From the NCBI RefSeq assembly GCF_900096895.1, contig NZ_FMYO01000008.1:62001-126000 (forward strand): DNA of 64,000 bases. The letters are read 5' to 3'. Both the position numbers and the translations under genes were made by a program. Source of the stretch: Acinetobacter kookii (GTDB lineage: Bacteria; Pseudomonadota; Gammaproteobacteria; Pseudomonadales; Moraxellaceae). Below the pieces are notes generated by a model. The model worked only from the letters and a program-made list of their open reading frames with translations. It ran no database searches and had not been told where the DNA came from. Numbering within the stretch: the first letter of the stretch is position 1; every line of letters begins with the position of its first letter. Shown here piece by piece: positions 11,101 to 20,946 of the stretch.

Positions 11101-12641
11101 TGGCGTACCTGACGTGATAGAACCGCCATTGGCGTATCATCACCCATTGAACCTACAGCTTCCTGACCGCTTTCTGCGATTGGACGAAGCAACTGGTCAC
11201 GCTCTTCAAAAGTCACCATGAACATTTTTTGTGAGGCTTTTAGCTCATCGCCTTTCAAGCCCTGATCACATAAATATTCTTCAAGCTCTGGGCTACCTTG
11301 AACACGCACAGAGTTTTCACGTAACCATTCACGGTAAGGACGCATTTTTTTCAAATGGTTGCTGACATCTTTGGTGTCCAGCATTTTGCCGGTTAAGGTA
11401 TCAATCACCAAAATCTGACCCGGGCCTACACGTCCCTTAGAAATGACATCTTCAGGCTCATAACCCCAAACACCAATTTCTGATGCCAGCGTGATATAAC
11501 CATTTTTAGTGATGACCCAACGTGCAGGACGCAAGCCATTACGATCCAGCATACAGATGGCATGACGACCATCTTGAATCACCAGGCCTGCCGGACCATC
11601 CCAAGCTTCCATATGCTTAGAGTTGAATTCATAGAATGCACGCAGGTCAGCATCTAAAGTTTCAACGTTTTGCCAAGCTGGTGGAACCAGCATACGCAGT
11701 GCACGGAACAAGTCCATACCACCACCAACAAGAATCTCAAGCATGTTATCCAGGCTTGAAGAGTCTGAACCGGTACGGTTCACAATCGGGTTAAGATCGG
11801 TTAAACCTGGCAATAACGGGTTTTCGAATTTTGGTGTCCGCGCCATCGCCCAGTTACGGTTTGCAGTAATGGTGTTGATTTCACCATTATGCGCCAGGTA
11901 ACGGAACGGCTGTGCCAATGGCCAACGCGGTAAAGTGTTGGTAGAGAAACGTTGATGGAACACCACAATATGAGATTCCAGGCGTTCATCCGCCAAATCG
12001 GTATAGAAATCAGCAATCGCTGCAGGCATCATCAGGCCTTTATAGCTGATCACTGTAGAACACAAAGTCGTTACATAAAACGATGGATCATTGCTTAACT
12101 GCTGCTCTGCACGACGACGTGCCAGGAACAATTTACGGTTAAACTCAACCTCAGTCACACCCATTGGGCAATTGACAATAATCTGTTCAAATGCAGGCAA
12201 AGACTGCATTGCAATTTCACCAAGCGCATCATTATTGGTTGGAACAACACGCCAAGCGAGAACTTTAAGACCTTCAGATTCAATTTCTTTGGTCAGTACT
12301 TGTTTAGAATGTGCAGCAATTGCCGGGTCTACATTTAAAAATACGGTACCGACAGCAAAAATTTCACTTAAAGTGATATCACTGAGTTTTTTGGCTTCTT
12401 CACGGAAGAATTTTTTCGGCATTGCCAAAAGCAGACCACAACCATCCCCTGTCTTACCATCTGCGGCAATACCACCACGGTGTGTCATGCAGCTAAGGCT
12501 GTGCATAGCGGTCTTGACGAGATCATGGCTTGCATCACCCTGCATATGGGCGATTAAACCGAAACCACAGTTATCTTTAAACTCATCCGGTTGGTATAAA
12601 CCTTGAGCGGGAGCTACAGTATTAGGCGATGGCATGTGCAT
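8160..12641 (-). CDS. gltB: Glutamate synthase large subunit
   Basis: Converts 2-oxoglutarate plus glutamine to two glutamates; with glutamine synthetase it is the main ammonium assimilation route. About 1493 residues: class II amidotransferase domain whose nucleophile is the Cys of [10 protein letters not shown] (Cys25 from the chosen start, exposed by propeptide cleavage), central domain, FMN-binding synthase domain with [14 protein letters not shown], the 3Fe-4S cysteines in [12 protein letters not shown], and the C-terminal beta-helix (GXXGG repeats). The track start at 12680 is 13 codons further upstream. I prefer ATG 12641 because AGAAGGG lies six bases before it. Control by sigma-54/NtrC is suggested by the upstream elements. 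Confidence 0.97.
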   Translation of the reverse strand: MHMPSPNTVAPAQGLYQPDEFKDNCGFGLIAHMQGDASHDLVKTAMHSLSCMTHRGGIAADGKTGDGCGLLLAMPKKFFREEAKKLSDITLSEIFAVGTVFLNVDPAIAAHSKQVLTKEIESEGLKVLAWRVVPTNNDALGEIAMQSLPAFEQIIVNCPMGVTEVEFNRKLFLARRRAEQQLSNDPSFYVTTLCSTVISYKGLMMPAAIADFYTDLADERLESHIVVFHQRFSTNTLPRWPLAQPFRYLAHNGEINTITANRNWAMARTPKFENPLLPGLTDLNPIVNRTGSDSSSLDNMLEILVGGGMDLFRALRMLVPPAWQNVETLDADLRAFYEFNSKHMEAWDGPAGLVIQDGRHAICMLDRNGLRPARWVITKNGYITLASEIGVWGYEPEDVISKGRVGPGQILVIDTLTGKMLDTKDVSNHLKKMRPYREWLRENSVRVQGSPELEEYLCDQGLKGDELKASQKMFMVTFEERDQLLRPIAESGQEAVGSMGDDTPMAVLSRQVRHVSDYFRQQFAQVTNPPIDPLRESIVMSLETCLGREQNVFEQSPEHADRLIISSPVLSNSKMHQIRTLGRKGYEIADIDLNYAETEGLEAAIARICEESAQAIRDGKTLLVLSDKKIRQGFLPANALMATGAVHHHLINVGLRTDANIIVETGLARDPHQFAVILGFGATAIYPYLAYDVINDLIAKGELLGDPIHAQANFRKGIEKGLLKVLSKMGISTVASYRGGQLFEAVGLSDEVVNKCFTGVPSRIKGATFADLENDLKKLADTAWKSRKPIDQGGMLKFVFDKEYHAFNPDVINALHKSVRSGEYADFKEYAELVNKRPVATIRDLLKLKTDNSIPLDQVESVEDILPRFDSAGMSLGALSPEAHEAIAIAMNTIGGRSNSGEGGEDPARYGTIRNSKIKQIASGRFGVTPAYLTSAEVLQIKVAQGAKPGEGGQLPGGKVNGLIARLRYSVPGVTLISPPPHHDIYSIEDLSQLIFDLKQVNPQAMVSVKLVSEPGVGTIAAGVAKAYADFITISGYDGGTAASPLSSIHHAGSPWELGLSEAHQALRVNDLRGKVRVQTDGGLKTGLDVVKAAILGAESFGFGSTPMIALGCKYLRICHLNNCATGVATQQDHLRQEHYIGEPEMLINFFHFIAEETREWLAALGVASLKDLIGRTDLLEMLPGETEKHAHLDLSALLESHPAAEGKAQYCQVEGNAPFDKGILAEKMVAEMLPAIEAGVSGEYSFTIGNCDRSIGARISGEIARRYGNLGMEAHPVKVNLTGTAGQSLGVWNAGGLHIKLEGDANDYVGKGMAGGRVSIFPPKGSPFQTQETAIIGNTCLYGATGGKLFAAGTAGERFAVRNSGAFAVIEGAGDHCCEYMTGGIVTVLGKVGHNFGAGMTGGFAYVLDLDNDFVDHYNHELIELNRISTEAMEEHQEFLLRILDEHIAETGSAWAYKIRNEFDFYSRKFWLVKPKAANLQTLLKTTKADPQ

Positions 12642-12707
12642 AGCGTACCCTTCTTTCAACATGGCCCATAAAGCGGGCATCTAACAATCAAATATCTTCT
12701 TTGCGAT

Positions 12708-12857
12708 TTAGTCCAATTCACTCACATCAAGATCAATATTGAGCAAAACTTCTTCATCCTGTCTAAGATAGTCTGATTTTAATCTTTGTACATGGATGAA
12801 TTGCAAAAAATGTTTTGCTTCGTTTACGCACTCTTTTAAAGCAGGTAAATTTGACAA
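12708..12857 (-). CDS. Putative 49-residue small protein in the gltB leader
   Basis: An open frame on the minus strand with coding-like composition, running from a TAA near 12897 to a TAA at 12708. The only reasonable in-frame initiator is TTG at 12857, giving about 49 residues: helical, with an acidic C-terminus (LRQDEEVLLNIDLDVSELD). It has no membrane segment and matches no family I recognise. A weak GAG lies about ten bases before the TTG. It sits between the sigma-54-like promoter and gltB, ending 66 bases before the gltB ATG, so it would be on the gltBD transcript. It could be a real small protein, a leader peptide affecting gltB, or the remnant of a larger gene, since the frame is open 13 codons further upstream. 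Confidence 0.45.
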   Translation of the reverse strand: MSNLPALKECVNEAKHFLQFIHVQRLKSDYLRQDEEVLLNIDLDVSELD

Positions 12858-12923
12858 TTTCGCACACTCATTGAATCTTTTCGCGCCAAAACAGGGACAT
12901 TAACTCAATTCATGCACCAATAA

Positions 12924-12939
12924 AGCAAAAAATATGCCA
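12924..12939 (-). promoter_or_regulatory. Sigma-54 promoter upstream of gltBD
   Basis: On the minus strand TGGCATATTTTTTGCT: a -24 TGGCA and a -12 TTGCT with the exact ten-base GG to GC spacing. The predicted transcription start is near 12912, leaving a 5' region of about 270 bases before gltB that contains the 49-codon ORF. Confidence 0.65.
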
Positions 12940-13025
12940 ATTTAAAAATTAGAGTGCTAAATGTTTTAAATATAGAAATATTAAAATTTCATTAACTTTA
13001 GAGTAATTTTCAAGAAACATATTTC

Positions 13026-13040
13026 GCACTATATCTGTGC
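13026..13040. promoter_or_regulatory. NtrC-type enhancer palindrome upstream of gltBD
   Basis: GCAC-TATATCT-GTGC, the GCAC-N7-GTGC dyad typical of NtrC (GlnG) sites such as those of enteric glnA. It is centred about 120 bases upstream of the predicted sigma-54 start, the usual enhancer distance. Only one clear site is seen. Supports nitrogen-limitation control of gltBD. Confidence 0.6.
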
Positions 13041-13088
13041 ATATAAATAATTTTATAACTCAAATTGCTCTATTTTAGAACTATATTT

Positions 13089-13940
13089 TCAATTAAATGG
13101 GTCATTAATTTCTTGTTCGGGAATTCTGTTTCCGCTTTGTTTCGGTGCAGCCCCAACACCTGAATGGGATTGCTGGACATCTACAACATTGCCTTGCTCA
13201 TCACGTCGGGTTACTGTGGTTGTCGTGGTTGCATTTGCAGGATCCGTCTCCGCTACACTTGGCTTAAGCTTAGGCTTAGGCAAAGCCAACATGCTTTCAT
13301 CCACTTTTGGCAAGGGTACAGATCTGAGATTCACCGCATACAGCTTATTGTTGGTGCCCATTTCATCCGCACCCATGTCATTCACTAAAGAAACATAATT
13401 TTCAATATCCTGCACTTTAGGCTGAACAGTCTTGGGCAATGGGAACGCTAATTGTTCTAGCACACGTTTTGCTTCATCTTGATTTCGATATACGCCATAA
13501 AGAAGCACATATTGTTCAATCTGATTCTCACCACTCAGGCGTATGTAAAAAAAGTTCTTGCGATCAGATTGTTTTTTTAAAAAACTGCGGATCACGTCAT
13601 CTTTAGTTGTCCGGAATAATTCGATGCTGCTTGCATTTTTATTATCATTAATAAATTTGCTGCCACGAAATTCCGGCTCATAACTTCCCGTAGTCACCAC
13701 CCGTGTGGTCATTTCCAAAGGGCGCACCTCTTCCTGAAGTGCACCTAACAGGCTGGTTGCAGCCACCTTTTCCGGTTGAATTTGTAGCTCAGATGCAGTC
13801 TCAGCAGACTTTTCCACCTCAACCAAAGCATCACTGTCAGTCATCGCCCAAAAAACAAGTGCTGCAAACAGACACACCAATCCACACACCAGCCAAATAT
13901 AGTTTTGAATGCGTTGCCATTGTGTACGAAGGGTTGCCAT
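13089..13940 (-). CDS. SPOR-domain-like membrane protein
   Basis: A 283-residue bitopic inner-membrane protein: cytoplasmic N-terminus, one membrane segment at about residues 15-33 (IWLVCGLVCLFAALVFWAM), then a periplasmic region. Residues about 140-215 (FFYIRLSGENQIEQYVLLYGVYRNQDEAKRVL, shown in part) resemble a SPOR peptidoglycan-binding fold. The tail is Pro/Thr/Gln-rich and disordered. The start is three bases after aroB, so it belongs to the pilMNOPQ-aroKB transcript. A role at denuded glycans of the division site or in the pilus/cell-wall interface is inferred from domain and context only. Confidence 0.75.
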   Translation of the reverse strand: MATLRTQWQRIQNYIWLVCGLVCLFAALVFWAMTDSDALVEVEKSAETASELQIQPEKVAATSLLGALQEEVRPLEMTTRVVTTGSYEPEFRGSKFINDNKNASSIELFRTTKDDVIRSFLKKQSDRKNFFYIRLSGENQIEQYVLLYGVYRNQDEAKRVLEQLAFPLPKTVQPKVQDIENYVSLVNDMGADEMGTNNKLYAVNLRSVPLPKVDESMLALPKPKLKPSVAETDPANATTTTTVTRRDEQGNVVDVQQSHSGVGAAPKQSGNRIPEQEINDPFN

Positions 13941-13943
13941 GAC

Positions 13944-15029
13944 TTATGCCTTTTCTTGATTCGCTAAAATCGCCTGTTTCATCAATTCCACATCAAATTC
14001 TTTGCTAATCACGGCCTGTCCGAGCGATTTCATCAGGACCAGACGCAACTGTCCGTTCAGCACTTTTTTATCGTGCGCCATATAGGCAAGGAACTCTTGC
14101 AGTGGAATAGCTGGGCATTTTACTGGCAAATGAGCCCGTTGAATGATTTTTTTTGTACGTTCCAGATCTTCGAGTGAAATCCAGCCCATCCGTTGTGACA
14201 AATCAGCCGCCATCACCATACCGGTGGCCACAGCTTCGCCATGCAGCCAAACCCCATAACCCAGGTAGGATTCAATTGCATGACCAAAAGTATGACCCAA
14301 ATTCAGCAAGGCACGCTCGCCCTGCTCTTTTTCATCATTAGCAACAATGCGTGCTTTATGGGCACAGGAACGATACACGGCTTCGGCGAGTAGACCTGAA
14401 TCTCGCGCAACCAGACCTTCCATATTTTGCTCAAGCCACACCAGAAAATCTTGATCGCCTAACAGGGCATATTTAATCACTTCTGCCAGACCTGCAGATA
14501 ACTCGCGGTCTGGTAAGGTCGAAAGCTGTGACATATCAGCCAGCACCACTTGCGGTTGCTGAAAAGCCCCGATCATGTTTTTACCGAGTGGATGATTGAT
14601 CCCGGTTTTTCCACCCACACTGGAATCCACTTGCGACAGAAGCGTCGTCGGCACCTGAATAAAATAAACGCCGCGCTGGAAACAGGCTGATGCAAAACCG
14701 GCCATATCTCCAATCACCCCACCCCCCAATGCCAATACCGTGGCATCACGGTTAAATCCGGCTTGCAGCAAAGCATCAAAAATCAGGTTCAAGTGTTCAA
14801 TATTTTTATATTGTTCACCATCAGGCAAAATACATGTCGCGACTGTTTTTCCCAAATGCTCGATTGCCGTCACGTAATGTTCCAGATACAAAGGCGCAAC
14901 CGTAGTATTGGTGACCACCATGACCTGTTTTCCGCGAATATACGGCTCAAGTAAGGATTGAGGATCTAAATCACTGCCAATAAAAATAGGATAGCGGCGA
15001 TCACCGAGTTCAACATGTAAAGTTTGCAT
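13944..15029 (-). CDS. aroB: 3-dehydroquinate synthase
   Basis: Second step of the shikimate pathway, DAHP to 3-dehydroquinate; cytoplasmic, NAD+ and divalent-metal dependent. The 361-residue protein carries the NAD-binding motif [16 protein letters not shown], the substrate-binding [17 protein letters not shown], and the metal-binding HTFGHAIE and [10 protein letters not shown] segments. Typical family length. It is encoded 17 bases after aroK in the conserved pilQ-aroK-aroB order. Confidence 0.97.
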   Translation of the reverse strand: MQTLHVELGDRRYPIFIGSDLDPQSLLEPYIRGKQVMVVTNTTVAPLYLEHYVTAIEHLGKTVATCILPDGEQYKNIEHLNLIFDALLQAGFNRDATVLALGGGVIGDMAGFASACFQRGVYFIQVPTTLLSQVDSSVGGKTGINHPLGKNMIGAFQQPQVVLADMSQLSTLPDRELSAGLAEVIKYALLGDQDFLVWLEQNMEGLVARDSGLLAEAVYRSCAHKARIVANDEKEQGERALLNLGHTFGHAIESYLGYGVWLHGEAVATGMVMAADLSQRMGWISLEDLERTKKIIQRAHLPVKCPAIPLQEFLAYMAHDKKVLNGQLRLVLMKSLGQAVISKEFDVELMKQAILANQEKA

Positions 15030-15046
15030 GAAATTAAAACCGTTAA

Positions 15047-15595
15047 TTAGACTAGCTTTGTTTCTTGAGAAACAATCATATGTAAGATTTTTTGCGCTAA
15101 ATCCCGAGCAGCACCCTGATTTGTTTCAATAATATAATCTGCAATTTCACGATATAAAGGATCACGAACTGCCAATAAATCACGTAACTTTTGTTCAGGA
15201 TTTTCAACTTGCAGTAAAGGACGGTTTTTATCCCGATAAGTGCGCTGTAATTGAATTTCGACAGGAGTATAGAGGTAAACAACGATTCCGCGCTGTTTTA
15301 AGAATTCGCGATTAGGCAACTGGGTTACTGCCCCACCACCGGTTGCAACAACCAGCTGTGAACGGGCAGTGAGCTCATCAATCACCATTGTTTCACGGTT
15401 ACGAAATCCCTTTTCACCTTCTTTTTCAAAAATCCAAGGAATTGTCGCACCTGTTTTACGCTCAATTTCTTGATCACTATCAAGAAACTCTCGTCCCAAC
15501 AGTTCCGCTAAATGACGACCAACAGTTGTTTTCCCAGCCCCCATTGGCCCTACCAAATAGACATTTGGCAGGGTTTCAAACTCATTGCTTGGCAA
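15047..15595 (-). CDS. aroK: Shikimate kinase
   Basis: Phosphorylates shikimate at the 3-hydroxyl using ATP. The 182-residue protein has the P-loop [11 protein letters not shown] (about 16-26), the shikimate-binding [11 protein letters not shown] and FRNRE, the GGGAV turn, and the lid RDKNRPLL. Located 36 bases after pilQ. Typical length; the track's internal minus-strand ORF at 15097-15282 is only another frame of the same gene. Confidence 0.97.
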   Translation of the reverse strand: MPSNEFETLPNVYLVGPMGAGKTTVGRHLAELLGREFLDSDQEIERKTGATIPWIFEKEGEKGFRNRETMVIDELTARSQLVVATGGGAVTQLPNREFLKQRGIVVYLYTPVEIQLQRTYRDKNRPLLQVENPEQKLRDLLAVRDPLYREIADYIIETNQGAARDLAQKILHMIVSQETKLV

Positions 15596-15631
15596 GGAGT
15601 CACCTATTTATTTTGTTAAATTCAAAATATA

Positions 15632-17788
15632 TTAATGATTTCTTGAAACACTGTCATTAACAATTCGCGGTGTAACAAAAATCAATAGCTCTCGCTTATT
15701 GTCCGACTTCAAATCTTTACGGAACAAACGGCCTACGTAAGGAATATCACCCAAGAATGGTACTTTGGTTTGGGCATTACGTGTTTCTTGCTCAAAAATA
15801 CCACCAAGTACCACAGTTTCTCCATTATTAACCAAGACATTGGTATTAATTTGATTTTTATTAATCGTCAATTGACCGGTAGGTGTTGGGTTTCCTGGAG
15901 TATCGCTAGTAATGTTGAGTAGCATCTGAACTTTACCGTCAGGCGTAATACTTGGTGTTACATCTAAGCTCAGTACAGCATCAATAAATGAAGTTGTGGA
16001 AACTGCATTTGTACCACCACCTTCCGATGATTGATATGGAATCTGTGTACCAGATGAAACTTTAGCCACCTGCTTGTCTGCAGTTAGCACTTTAGGTGTG
16101 GAAATCACTTCCCCATAACCATCTGCTTGTAAGGCTGAGAGTTCCAAATCCAGCATAAAATCAGACAAACTTATTAGACCAAAAGCAATACGACTCGCAC
16201 CTTGACTGGTTACACCTAAATCCACATTTAAGTTCTGTGGACGTTGAATCGTATATTTACCGTCATCATCCGGTTTTTTTAAATCCCATAAAGTGGTGTC
16301 ACTACCACCGACCAACAAATCATTATTTTGACTAATCCCTTGCGACAATATACCCCACTTCACACCCATTTCTTTACTAAACTCTGTGGAAGCACGCACA
16401 ATACGGGCTTCAACCATTACTTGCTTGACCGGAATGTCTAGCAAGTCAACCATTTTTCGAACTTTATCAATATTCTGTGCAGCATCATTAATAATCAGTG
16501 TATTGGTACGTATATCTGCAGATATCGTTCCACGTGAGCTTAATAAACTTTCACTAGAATTGTTGTTACCATTACTAGAATTAGAATTATTTGAAGATTT
16601 AGTTTGTGTAATCAGTTTTTCAATATCAGCAACCTTTGCATAGCTAAGTTGCATATACTCGGTCTGTATTGGCGCCAATTTCACACTTTGCGCCAGTGCC
16701 TTGGCTTCTTCCTCTTCCGCCTTAATCAGTTCTGATACCGGCGCAATCCAGATTACATTTCCATTACGGCGTTTATCCAGATTTTTGGTTTTTAAAATGA
16801 TATCAAGAGCCTGATCCCATGGAACATCTTTTAAACGCAGGGTAATATTGCCTTGAACACTATCTGCAGTCACCATATTGATGCCGGTGAAATCTGCCAG
16901 TAATTGCAGTACACGACGTACTTCAATATCCTGAAAATCTAGTGAAATCTTTTTACCTGTATAAGCATTTGCCGCCTTAGGTTTTAATGGATTTTTATCT
17001 TCAGGCCGTTTTAAGCTGATGGTCAGCTTGTTATCCGTCTGATAAGCCATATATTCATAGCTACCAGAAGTCTGAATCGTAATCACACCATTGCCACCAT
17101 CATTGGTAGCATCGACCGTAGATACGGGGGTTGCGAAATCATTCACATTCAAACGACGTGCCAAGTGTGCTGGAACTTTATTGCCTAAAGTTCGCACCAC
17201 CACTTTACTGCCTTGTTGTTGTACATCTACCGGAGTATTGCTTCCTAATAAATCTACAACAATTTGGCCTTCACCCTGACTGCCGCGCTGGAAACCAATA
17301 TTGGAAATACCTTGCGCAGTTTTTTGGACAGCAACTTGCTGAGATGCAAATGCATTTGCAGCCGCAGAATTAATTTTTAAAATAAAAGTATTGCCTTCAA
17401 CACGCGTGGTAAAAGCACCTGCATCAGCCAAATTCACAGTTAAACGTGAGCGTTGGGCATCAGAACTCACATCAACGGAAGTGGCTTCTTTCGTTGCGAC
17501 AGGAATACTATTTTGTTTTAAATTTTGTTGTGCTTTATCAAAATCAAGAATTAAGCGTGATGGCTGCTCTAGCTGGTAAGCCTGAGGTTGTGGTGGCAAA
17601 CCATTAAACATGACACGGATTTCTGTACCTTGGCCTGCAATCTGCATTGGCACAATATTGGTCATACTCACTTGTGCATTTGCAACCTGCATGATCGCGA
17701 TCGCAACAGCACCCATAGAAAATTGACGAAACAAATGGTTCATTGTATTGCCATCCCCAAATATAAAATCTTTAAAACTATTATTCAT
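15632..17788 (-). CDS. pilQ: Type IV pilus secretin PilQ
   Basis: The outer-membrane multimeric channel through which the pilus passes. 718 residues: signal sequence ending near ANAQ (about residue 39), one or more AMIN domains (about 45-260) that bind peptidoglycan, an STN/N0 domain at about 285-370 (KISLDFQDIEVRRVLQLLADFTG), an N1 region with a Ser/Asn-rich loop (about 400-415), and the C-terminal secretin domain with the VPFLGDIPYVGRLFR signature. Start supported by AAAGGAAT ahead of ATG. Last pil gene of the pilMNOPQ operon. Confidence 0.97.
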   Translation of the reverse strand: MNNSFKDFIFGDGNTMNHLFRQFSMGAVAIAIMQVANAQVSMTNIVPMQIAGQGTEIRVMFNGLPPQPQAYQLEQPSRLILDFDKAQQNLKQNSIPVATKEATSVDVSSDAQRSRLTVNLADAGAFTTRVEGNTFILKINSAAANAFASQQVAVQKTAQGISNIGFQRGSQGEGQIVVDLLGSNTPVDVQQQGSKVVVRTLGNKVPAHLARRLNVNDFATPVSTVDATNDGGNGVITIQTSGSYEYMAYQTDNKLTISLKRPEDKNPLKPKAANAYTGKKISLDFQDIEVRRVLQLLADFTGINMVTADSVQGNITLRLKDVPWDQALDIILKTKNLDKRRNGNVIWIAPVSELIKAEEEEAKALAQSVKLAPIQTEYMQLSYAKVADIEKLITQTKSSNNSNSSNGNNNSSESLLSSRGTISADIRTNTLIINDAAQNIDKVRKMVDLLDIPVKQVMVEARIVRASTEFSKEMGVKWGILSQGISQNNDLLVGGSDTTLWDLKKPDDDGKYTIQRPQNLNVDLGVTSQGASRIAFGLISLSDFMLDLELSALQADGYGEVISTPKVLTADKQVAKVSSGTQIPYQSSEGGGTNAVSTTSFIDAVLSLDVTPSITPDGKVQMLLNITSDTPGNPTPTGQLTINKNQINTNVLVNNGETVVLGGIFEQETRNAQTKVPFLGDIPYVGRLFRKDLKSDNKRELLIFVTPRIVNDSVSRNH

Positions 17789-17805
17789 TTTTATTCCTTT
17801 TAAAC

Positions 17806-18333
17806 TTAAGGCGCTGGTCCAAGTAATACTAGACTTCTTGGACGTTCTACGTATCCTTCTCGCCCATCTGGAACAATTTCCACGAGATCAATCTGTGTAG
17901 GCGTAATATTGATTACACGACCATGATTCATACCCATATAACTGCCGCGCTGGATTCGCTCAATTTCACCATCCGGGGTCTGAATCAACGCCAGGATCTG
18001 CCCAGACTGGTTACGCATACTTCCCTTCATATTCAACGATTCAATTGCATAACTTTCTAAAGGTTGCAATTGACGGGATAAATTAGGATAGACACGTTTT
18101 CCTGACATAATTTTTAATTCGGCAGCCAGTGAACTCGGTAAAAAAGGACTTTTAAGCTGGTGTGCCGCATAATCAAATGTCGGTACAGGTGGAAAAACCG
18201 GTGCAGGTTCAATCGGTAATGGAGGTTGATTGCGAATATTGGCCATTTGTTCATTCACGGCATCAATACGCGAATCACAACCGACCAGCAACACACCCAG
18301 CATCAAACTTAGAGAGATTTTTTGCATTTTCAT
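17806..18333 (-). CDS. pilP: Type IV pilus lipoprotein PilP
   Basis: The 175-residue inner-membrane-anchored lipoprotein that links the PilMNO platform to PilQ. The signal peptide ends at the lipobox LLVGC (Cys19). A Pro-rich linker (about 35-55) is followed by the beta-sandwich PilP domain with GRVINITPTQIDLVEIV near the C-terminus. GGAGGGA precedes the ATG. It sits 17 bases before pilQ and directly follows pilO. Confidence 0.95.
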   Translation of the reverse strand: MKMQKISLSLMLGVLLVGCDSRIDAVNEQMANIRNQPPLPIEPAPVFPPVPTFDYAAHQLKSPFLPSSLAAELKIMSGKRVYPNLSRQLQPLESYAIESLNMKGSMRNQSGQILALIQTPDGEIERIQRGSYMGMNHGRVINITPTQIDLVEIVPDGREGYVERPRSLVLLGPAP

Positions 18334-19070
18334 TACTGTGTCCCTCCAGCCGCAGCAGTTGAGTTAGTCCCTGCAGCCTGCGTTTCTGTCGCTTGAGCAT
18401 CGGCAGCACCAATATAACGATATGTTTTTGCTTTAACGTTATAATTCACTTGAGGAATATCAGATTTTTTCTCTTTATTTTCTGACGCCGTAATTTCAAA
18501 ATCATGCAAAGTCACAATACGTGGCAGTGCAGCAATTCCGCTCACAAAAGAACCAAAAGCATGATAGTCACCGGTTGCTTCAATCGCAATTGGCTGTTCA
18601 ATAAAGAACTCTTGTTTTATTTCATTTTCTAAACGGATATTTTTGAATTTCAAGCCAGAATTTACACCGGTAACGTTGATATCCTCAACCAGTCCTGGAA
18701 TTTCAGTTTCTTTAGGCAGTTGCTCCAATTGCTGGTTAAAATTCGCTTCCATTTCCTGTAACTGCGCTTGCAACAACTGCAAATTACGAAGCTTGGAATC
18801 TTTTTCACGAAATTCATTGAGCAGGTTTTGCTCTTGAGCAGCAGCATTGGAAATATCTTCCAATTTACTTTTAATTGTTAAAAAATAACCAAGAACGCCT
18901 ATTGCCAGCACAATCGCAATCCAGCAGGTGATTTTGACGGACAACGGCCAACTGCCATAATTATTTGGATCTAAAGTATTGAACTGCTGAAGGAACTTAT
19001 CCAGCGTCATTTTCTTTTTAGGGACCACAGCTTCATTTGGATTTAATTCATCAAGTTCATCGAGACTCAT
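18333..19070 (-). CDS. pilO: Type IV pilus alignment protein PilO
   Basis: Forms heterodimers with PilN beneath the secretin. The 245-residue protein has a cytoplasmic N-terminus, one membrane segment at about residues 48-66 (ITCWIAIVLAIGVLGYFLT), a coiled coil at about 70-115, and a ferredoxin-like periplasmic domain, ending in an Ala/Thr/Gly-rich tail. The first codons overlap the end of pilN by four bases, and its stop overlaps the pilP start. Confidence 0.95.
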   Translation of the reverse strand: MSLDELDELNPNEAVVPKKKMTLDKFLQQFNTLDPNNYGSWPLSVKITCWIAIVLAIGVLGYFLTIKSKLEDISNAAAQEQNLLNEFREKDSKLRNLQLLQAQLQEMEANFNQQLEQLPKETEIPGLVEDINVTGVNSGLKFKNIRLENEIKQEFFIEQPIAIEATGDYHAFGSFVSGIAALPRIVTLHDFEITASENKEKKSDIPQVNYNVKAKTYRYIGAADAQATETQAAGTNSTAAAGGTQ

Positions 19071-19720
19071 TTGGCTGCCTCCACAGTTGAATTCGCTGTA
19101 TTGGATTGTGCTTGTTGTTGTGCTTCTGGTGCAGCAGGCTGGGCGATTTCATCCAAGTCAGCAGTCACCACAAATGAACCATAACCTTCTTCAATACGCG
19201 GAATCACTGAACTTGGTGCTTTATCTTTTTGTTCTTCAACCGCTAAAAAAGAATTCATAAAAGCGTTGCGATACCAGGCAGATGCCTCCAAATTACGCAA
19301 AAACTCTGCAACGGTATTTGGACTTTCAGCTCTGCCTTCAATGGTGAATTTGTCGCCAGTACGCACAAATTTGGTAATATACAAATTACCTGGCGTAACC
19401 CGTACCAGTTCGTCAATCAGACGTACCGCAATCGGACGCTGCCCTTGCAGACCCTGAATCAGCTTCATGCGCTCAACAATGGCATTGCGCTGCGCTTCCA
19501 AACCTTCTAAAGATTTTAATTGCACATCAAGATTCTGGTTGGTACTGCTAATCAGCTGATTGGCCTGTTCCTGGTCTTCAAGTTTATGATCATAATAAAA
19601 CCATGATGATGTAACCGCCAAAGCACCAATGAATGCCGCCCCAATACAAATGGCGATAAATTCTTTTTTTCGTTTTTCTCTTAGCTCATCACGCCAAGGA
19701 AGTAAGTTAATTCTTGCCAT
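19067..19720 (-). CDS. pilN: Type IV pilus assembly protein PilN
   Basis: A 217-residue inner-membrane protein starting with the conserved PilM-binding peptide ARINLLPWRDE at the cytoplasmic N-terminus. It has a membrane segment at about residues 23-42, a short coiled coil and a periplasmic ferredoxin-like domain (VTPGNLYITKFVRTGDKFTIEG). Overlaps both neighbours by one to four bases, typical of the tightly coupled pilMNOPQ operon. Confidence 0.96.
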   Translation of the reverse strand: MARINLLPWRDELREKRKKEFIAICIGAAFIGALAVTSSWFYYDHKLEDQEQANQLISSTNQNLDVQLKSLEGLEAQRNAIVERMKLIQGLQGQRPIAVRLIDELVRVTPGNLYITKFVRTGDKFTIEGRAESPNTVAEFLRNLEASAWYRNAFMNSFLAVEEQKDKAPSSVIPRIEEGYGSFVVTADLDEIAQPAAPEAQQQAQSNTANSTVEAAK

Positions 19721-20781
19721 TAATCAAAACTCCTCAATGCCAAACCACATGCCACCATGAGCGAGGAAGCATCGTTCTCTATTTTTTTAATATCGATTTG
19801 TGGAGAAAACCCCATTTGTAAAAATGGGTTGGCAATCGTGACGCGATAACCCAGTTTTTGTTGTAGTAATTTCGCGAGCCCTGGAATATTGGCATTTCCC
19901 CCAGCCAATAAAATGTGGTCAATCTCATTAAACTGTGAAGATGAGAAGAAGAACTGCAACGATCTTGCCGCTTGTTGAACCACAGCTTCCAAGAAAGGCT
20001 CTAAGACTTCAACATCATAGTCATCCGGTAATGAACGGGTTTTCTTGGCACGGCCCGCTTCTTCAAAAGACAAGCCATAACGATTTTGAATTTCCTGAGT
20101 CAGCTGTTTACCCCCAAACACCTGCTCTCGTGTATAAATCACTTTATTATTTTGCATGACAGATAAGGTCGTCATGGTATGACCAATATCTAAAATACCG
20201 ACCGTATTCACCCCCATAGGCAAAGTATCGGAAAATACTTTATAGGCATTTTCTATCGCAAAACTTTCAACATCGGCAATTTTTGGAGTCAGGTTAGCCA
20301 GCTCCAGTACTTCAGCACGGGCTTCTACATTTTCAAGACGCGTTGCAACCAGCAGTACATTCACCCGATTCGGATTGGCTAAACGATCCGGCAATACTTC
20401 AAAATCCAGGCTGGCTTCATCCAGAGGAAACGGAATATATTGCTCTGCATCCATACGGATCTGGACTTCACGTTCATCGTCCGTCATATCCGCATCCATT
20501 TCAATGGTTTTAGTAATCACCAGTGAAGTTGGAATTGCAAGGGATGCAGCTGTGGATTGGGTATTGGCAAGATTGAGTGCCCGCTCTAGTGCATCACCCA
20601 CTGCCTCCGGATTTAAAATATTTTTTTCAACAACACTACCTTCAGGTAAAGGCACCAGCGCATAGCTTTCAACCCAATACCTGTTACCGCCCTTAACAGA
20701 AAGTTCCAACAATTTAACAGAAGTAGAACTAATATCTACTCCTACTAACCCCTTATTCGGCTTACGATATAACCTGAGCAC
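19720..20781 (-). CDS. pilM: Type IV pilus assembly ATPase-like protein PilM
   Basis: A cytoplasmic actin-like (FtsA-type) protein of 353 residues that binds the PilN N-terminal peptide. Phosphate-1 motif VGVDISSTSVKLLEL near residue 13, phosphate-2 GILDIGHTMTTLSV near 195, and adenosine motif ILLAGGNANIPGL near 290. GTG start at 20781 with AGGAATT about eight bases upstream. First gene of the operon pilMNOPQ-aroKB-SPOR, divergent from mrcA. Confidence 0.96.
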   Translation of the reverse strand: MLRLYRKPNKGLVGVDISSTSVKLLELSVKGGNRYWVESYALVPLPEGSVVEKNILNPEAVGDALERALNLANTQSTAASLAIPTSLVITKTIEMDADMTDDEREVQIRMDAEQYIPFPLDEASLDFEVLPDRLANPNRVNVLLVATRLENVEARAEVLELANLTPKIADVESFAIENAYKVFSDTLPMGVNTVGILDIGHTMTTLSVMQNNKVIYTREQVFGGKQLTQEIQNRYGLSFEEAGRAKKTRSLPDDYDVEVLEPFLEAVVQQAARSLQFFFSSSQFNEIDHILLAGGNANIPGLAKLLQQKLGYRVTIANPFLQMGFSPQIDIKKIENDASSLMVACGLALRSFD

Positions 20782-20847
20782 AATATAATTCCTATTATTT
20801 TTTTATCCCCAATAAAAGTAACCTACTAATCAGTGATGGTCCATAAT

Positions 20848-20877
20848 TTTATACAGATACAATAACTCATCTAACAA
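20848..20877 (-). promoter_or_regulatory. Candidate sigma-70 promoter of pilM operon
   Basis: Minus-strand TTGTTA, an 18-base spacer and TATAAA, about 65 bases before the pilM GTG. It sits in the 165-base divergent region shared with mrcA. On the plus strand a TATACT at 20895-20900 could serve mrcA, but no good -35 box accompanies it. Confidence 0.45.
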
Positions 20878-20946
20878 TCTGTATGTGTAAAGGCTATACT
20901 GACCGCCAATTAGTTTGCCATTAGCTCTTATTAAAACTTACTTGTT

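Noticed and set aside
12091..12606. 171-codon plus-strand ORF opposite gltB
   Set aside because: Antisense to the conserved amidotransferase domain; no independent coding evidence.
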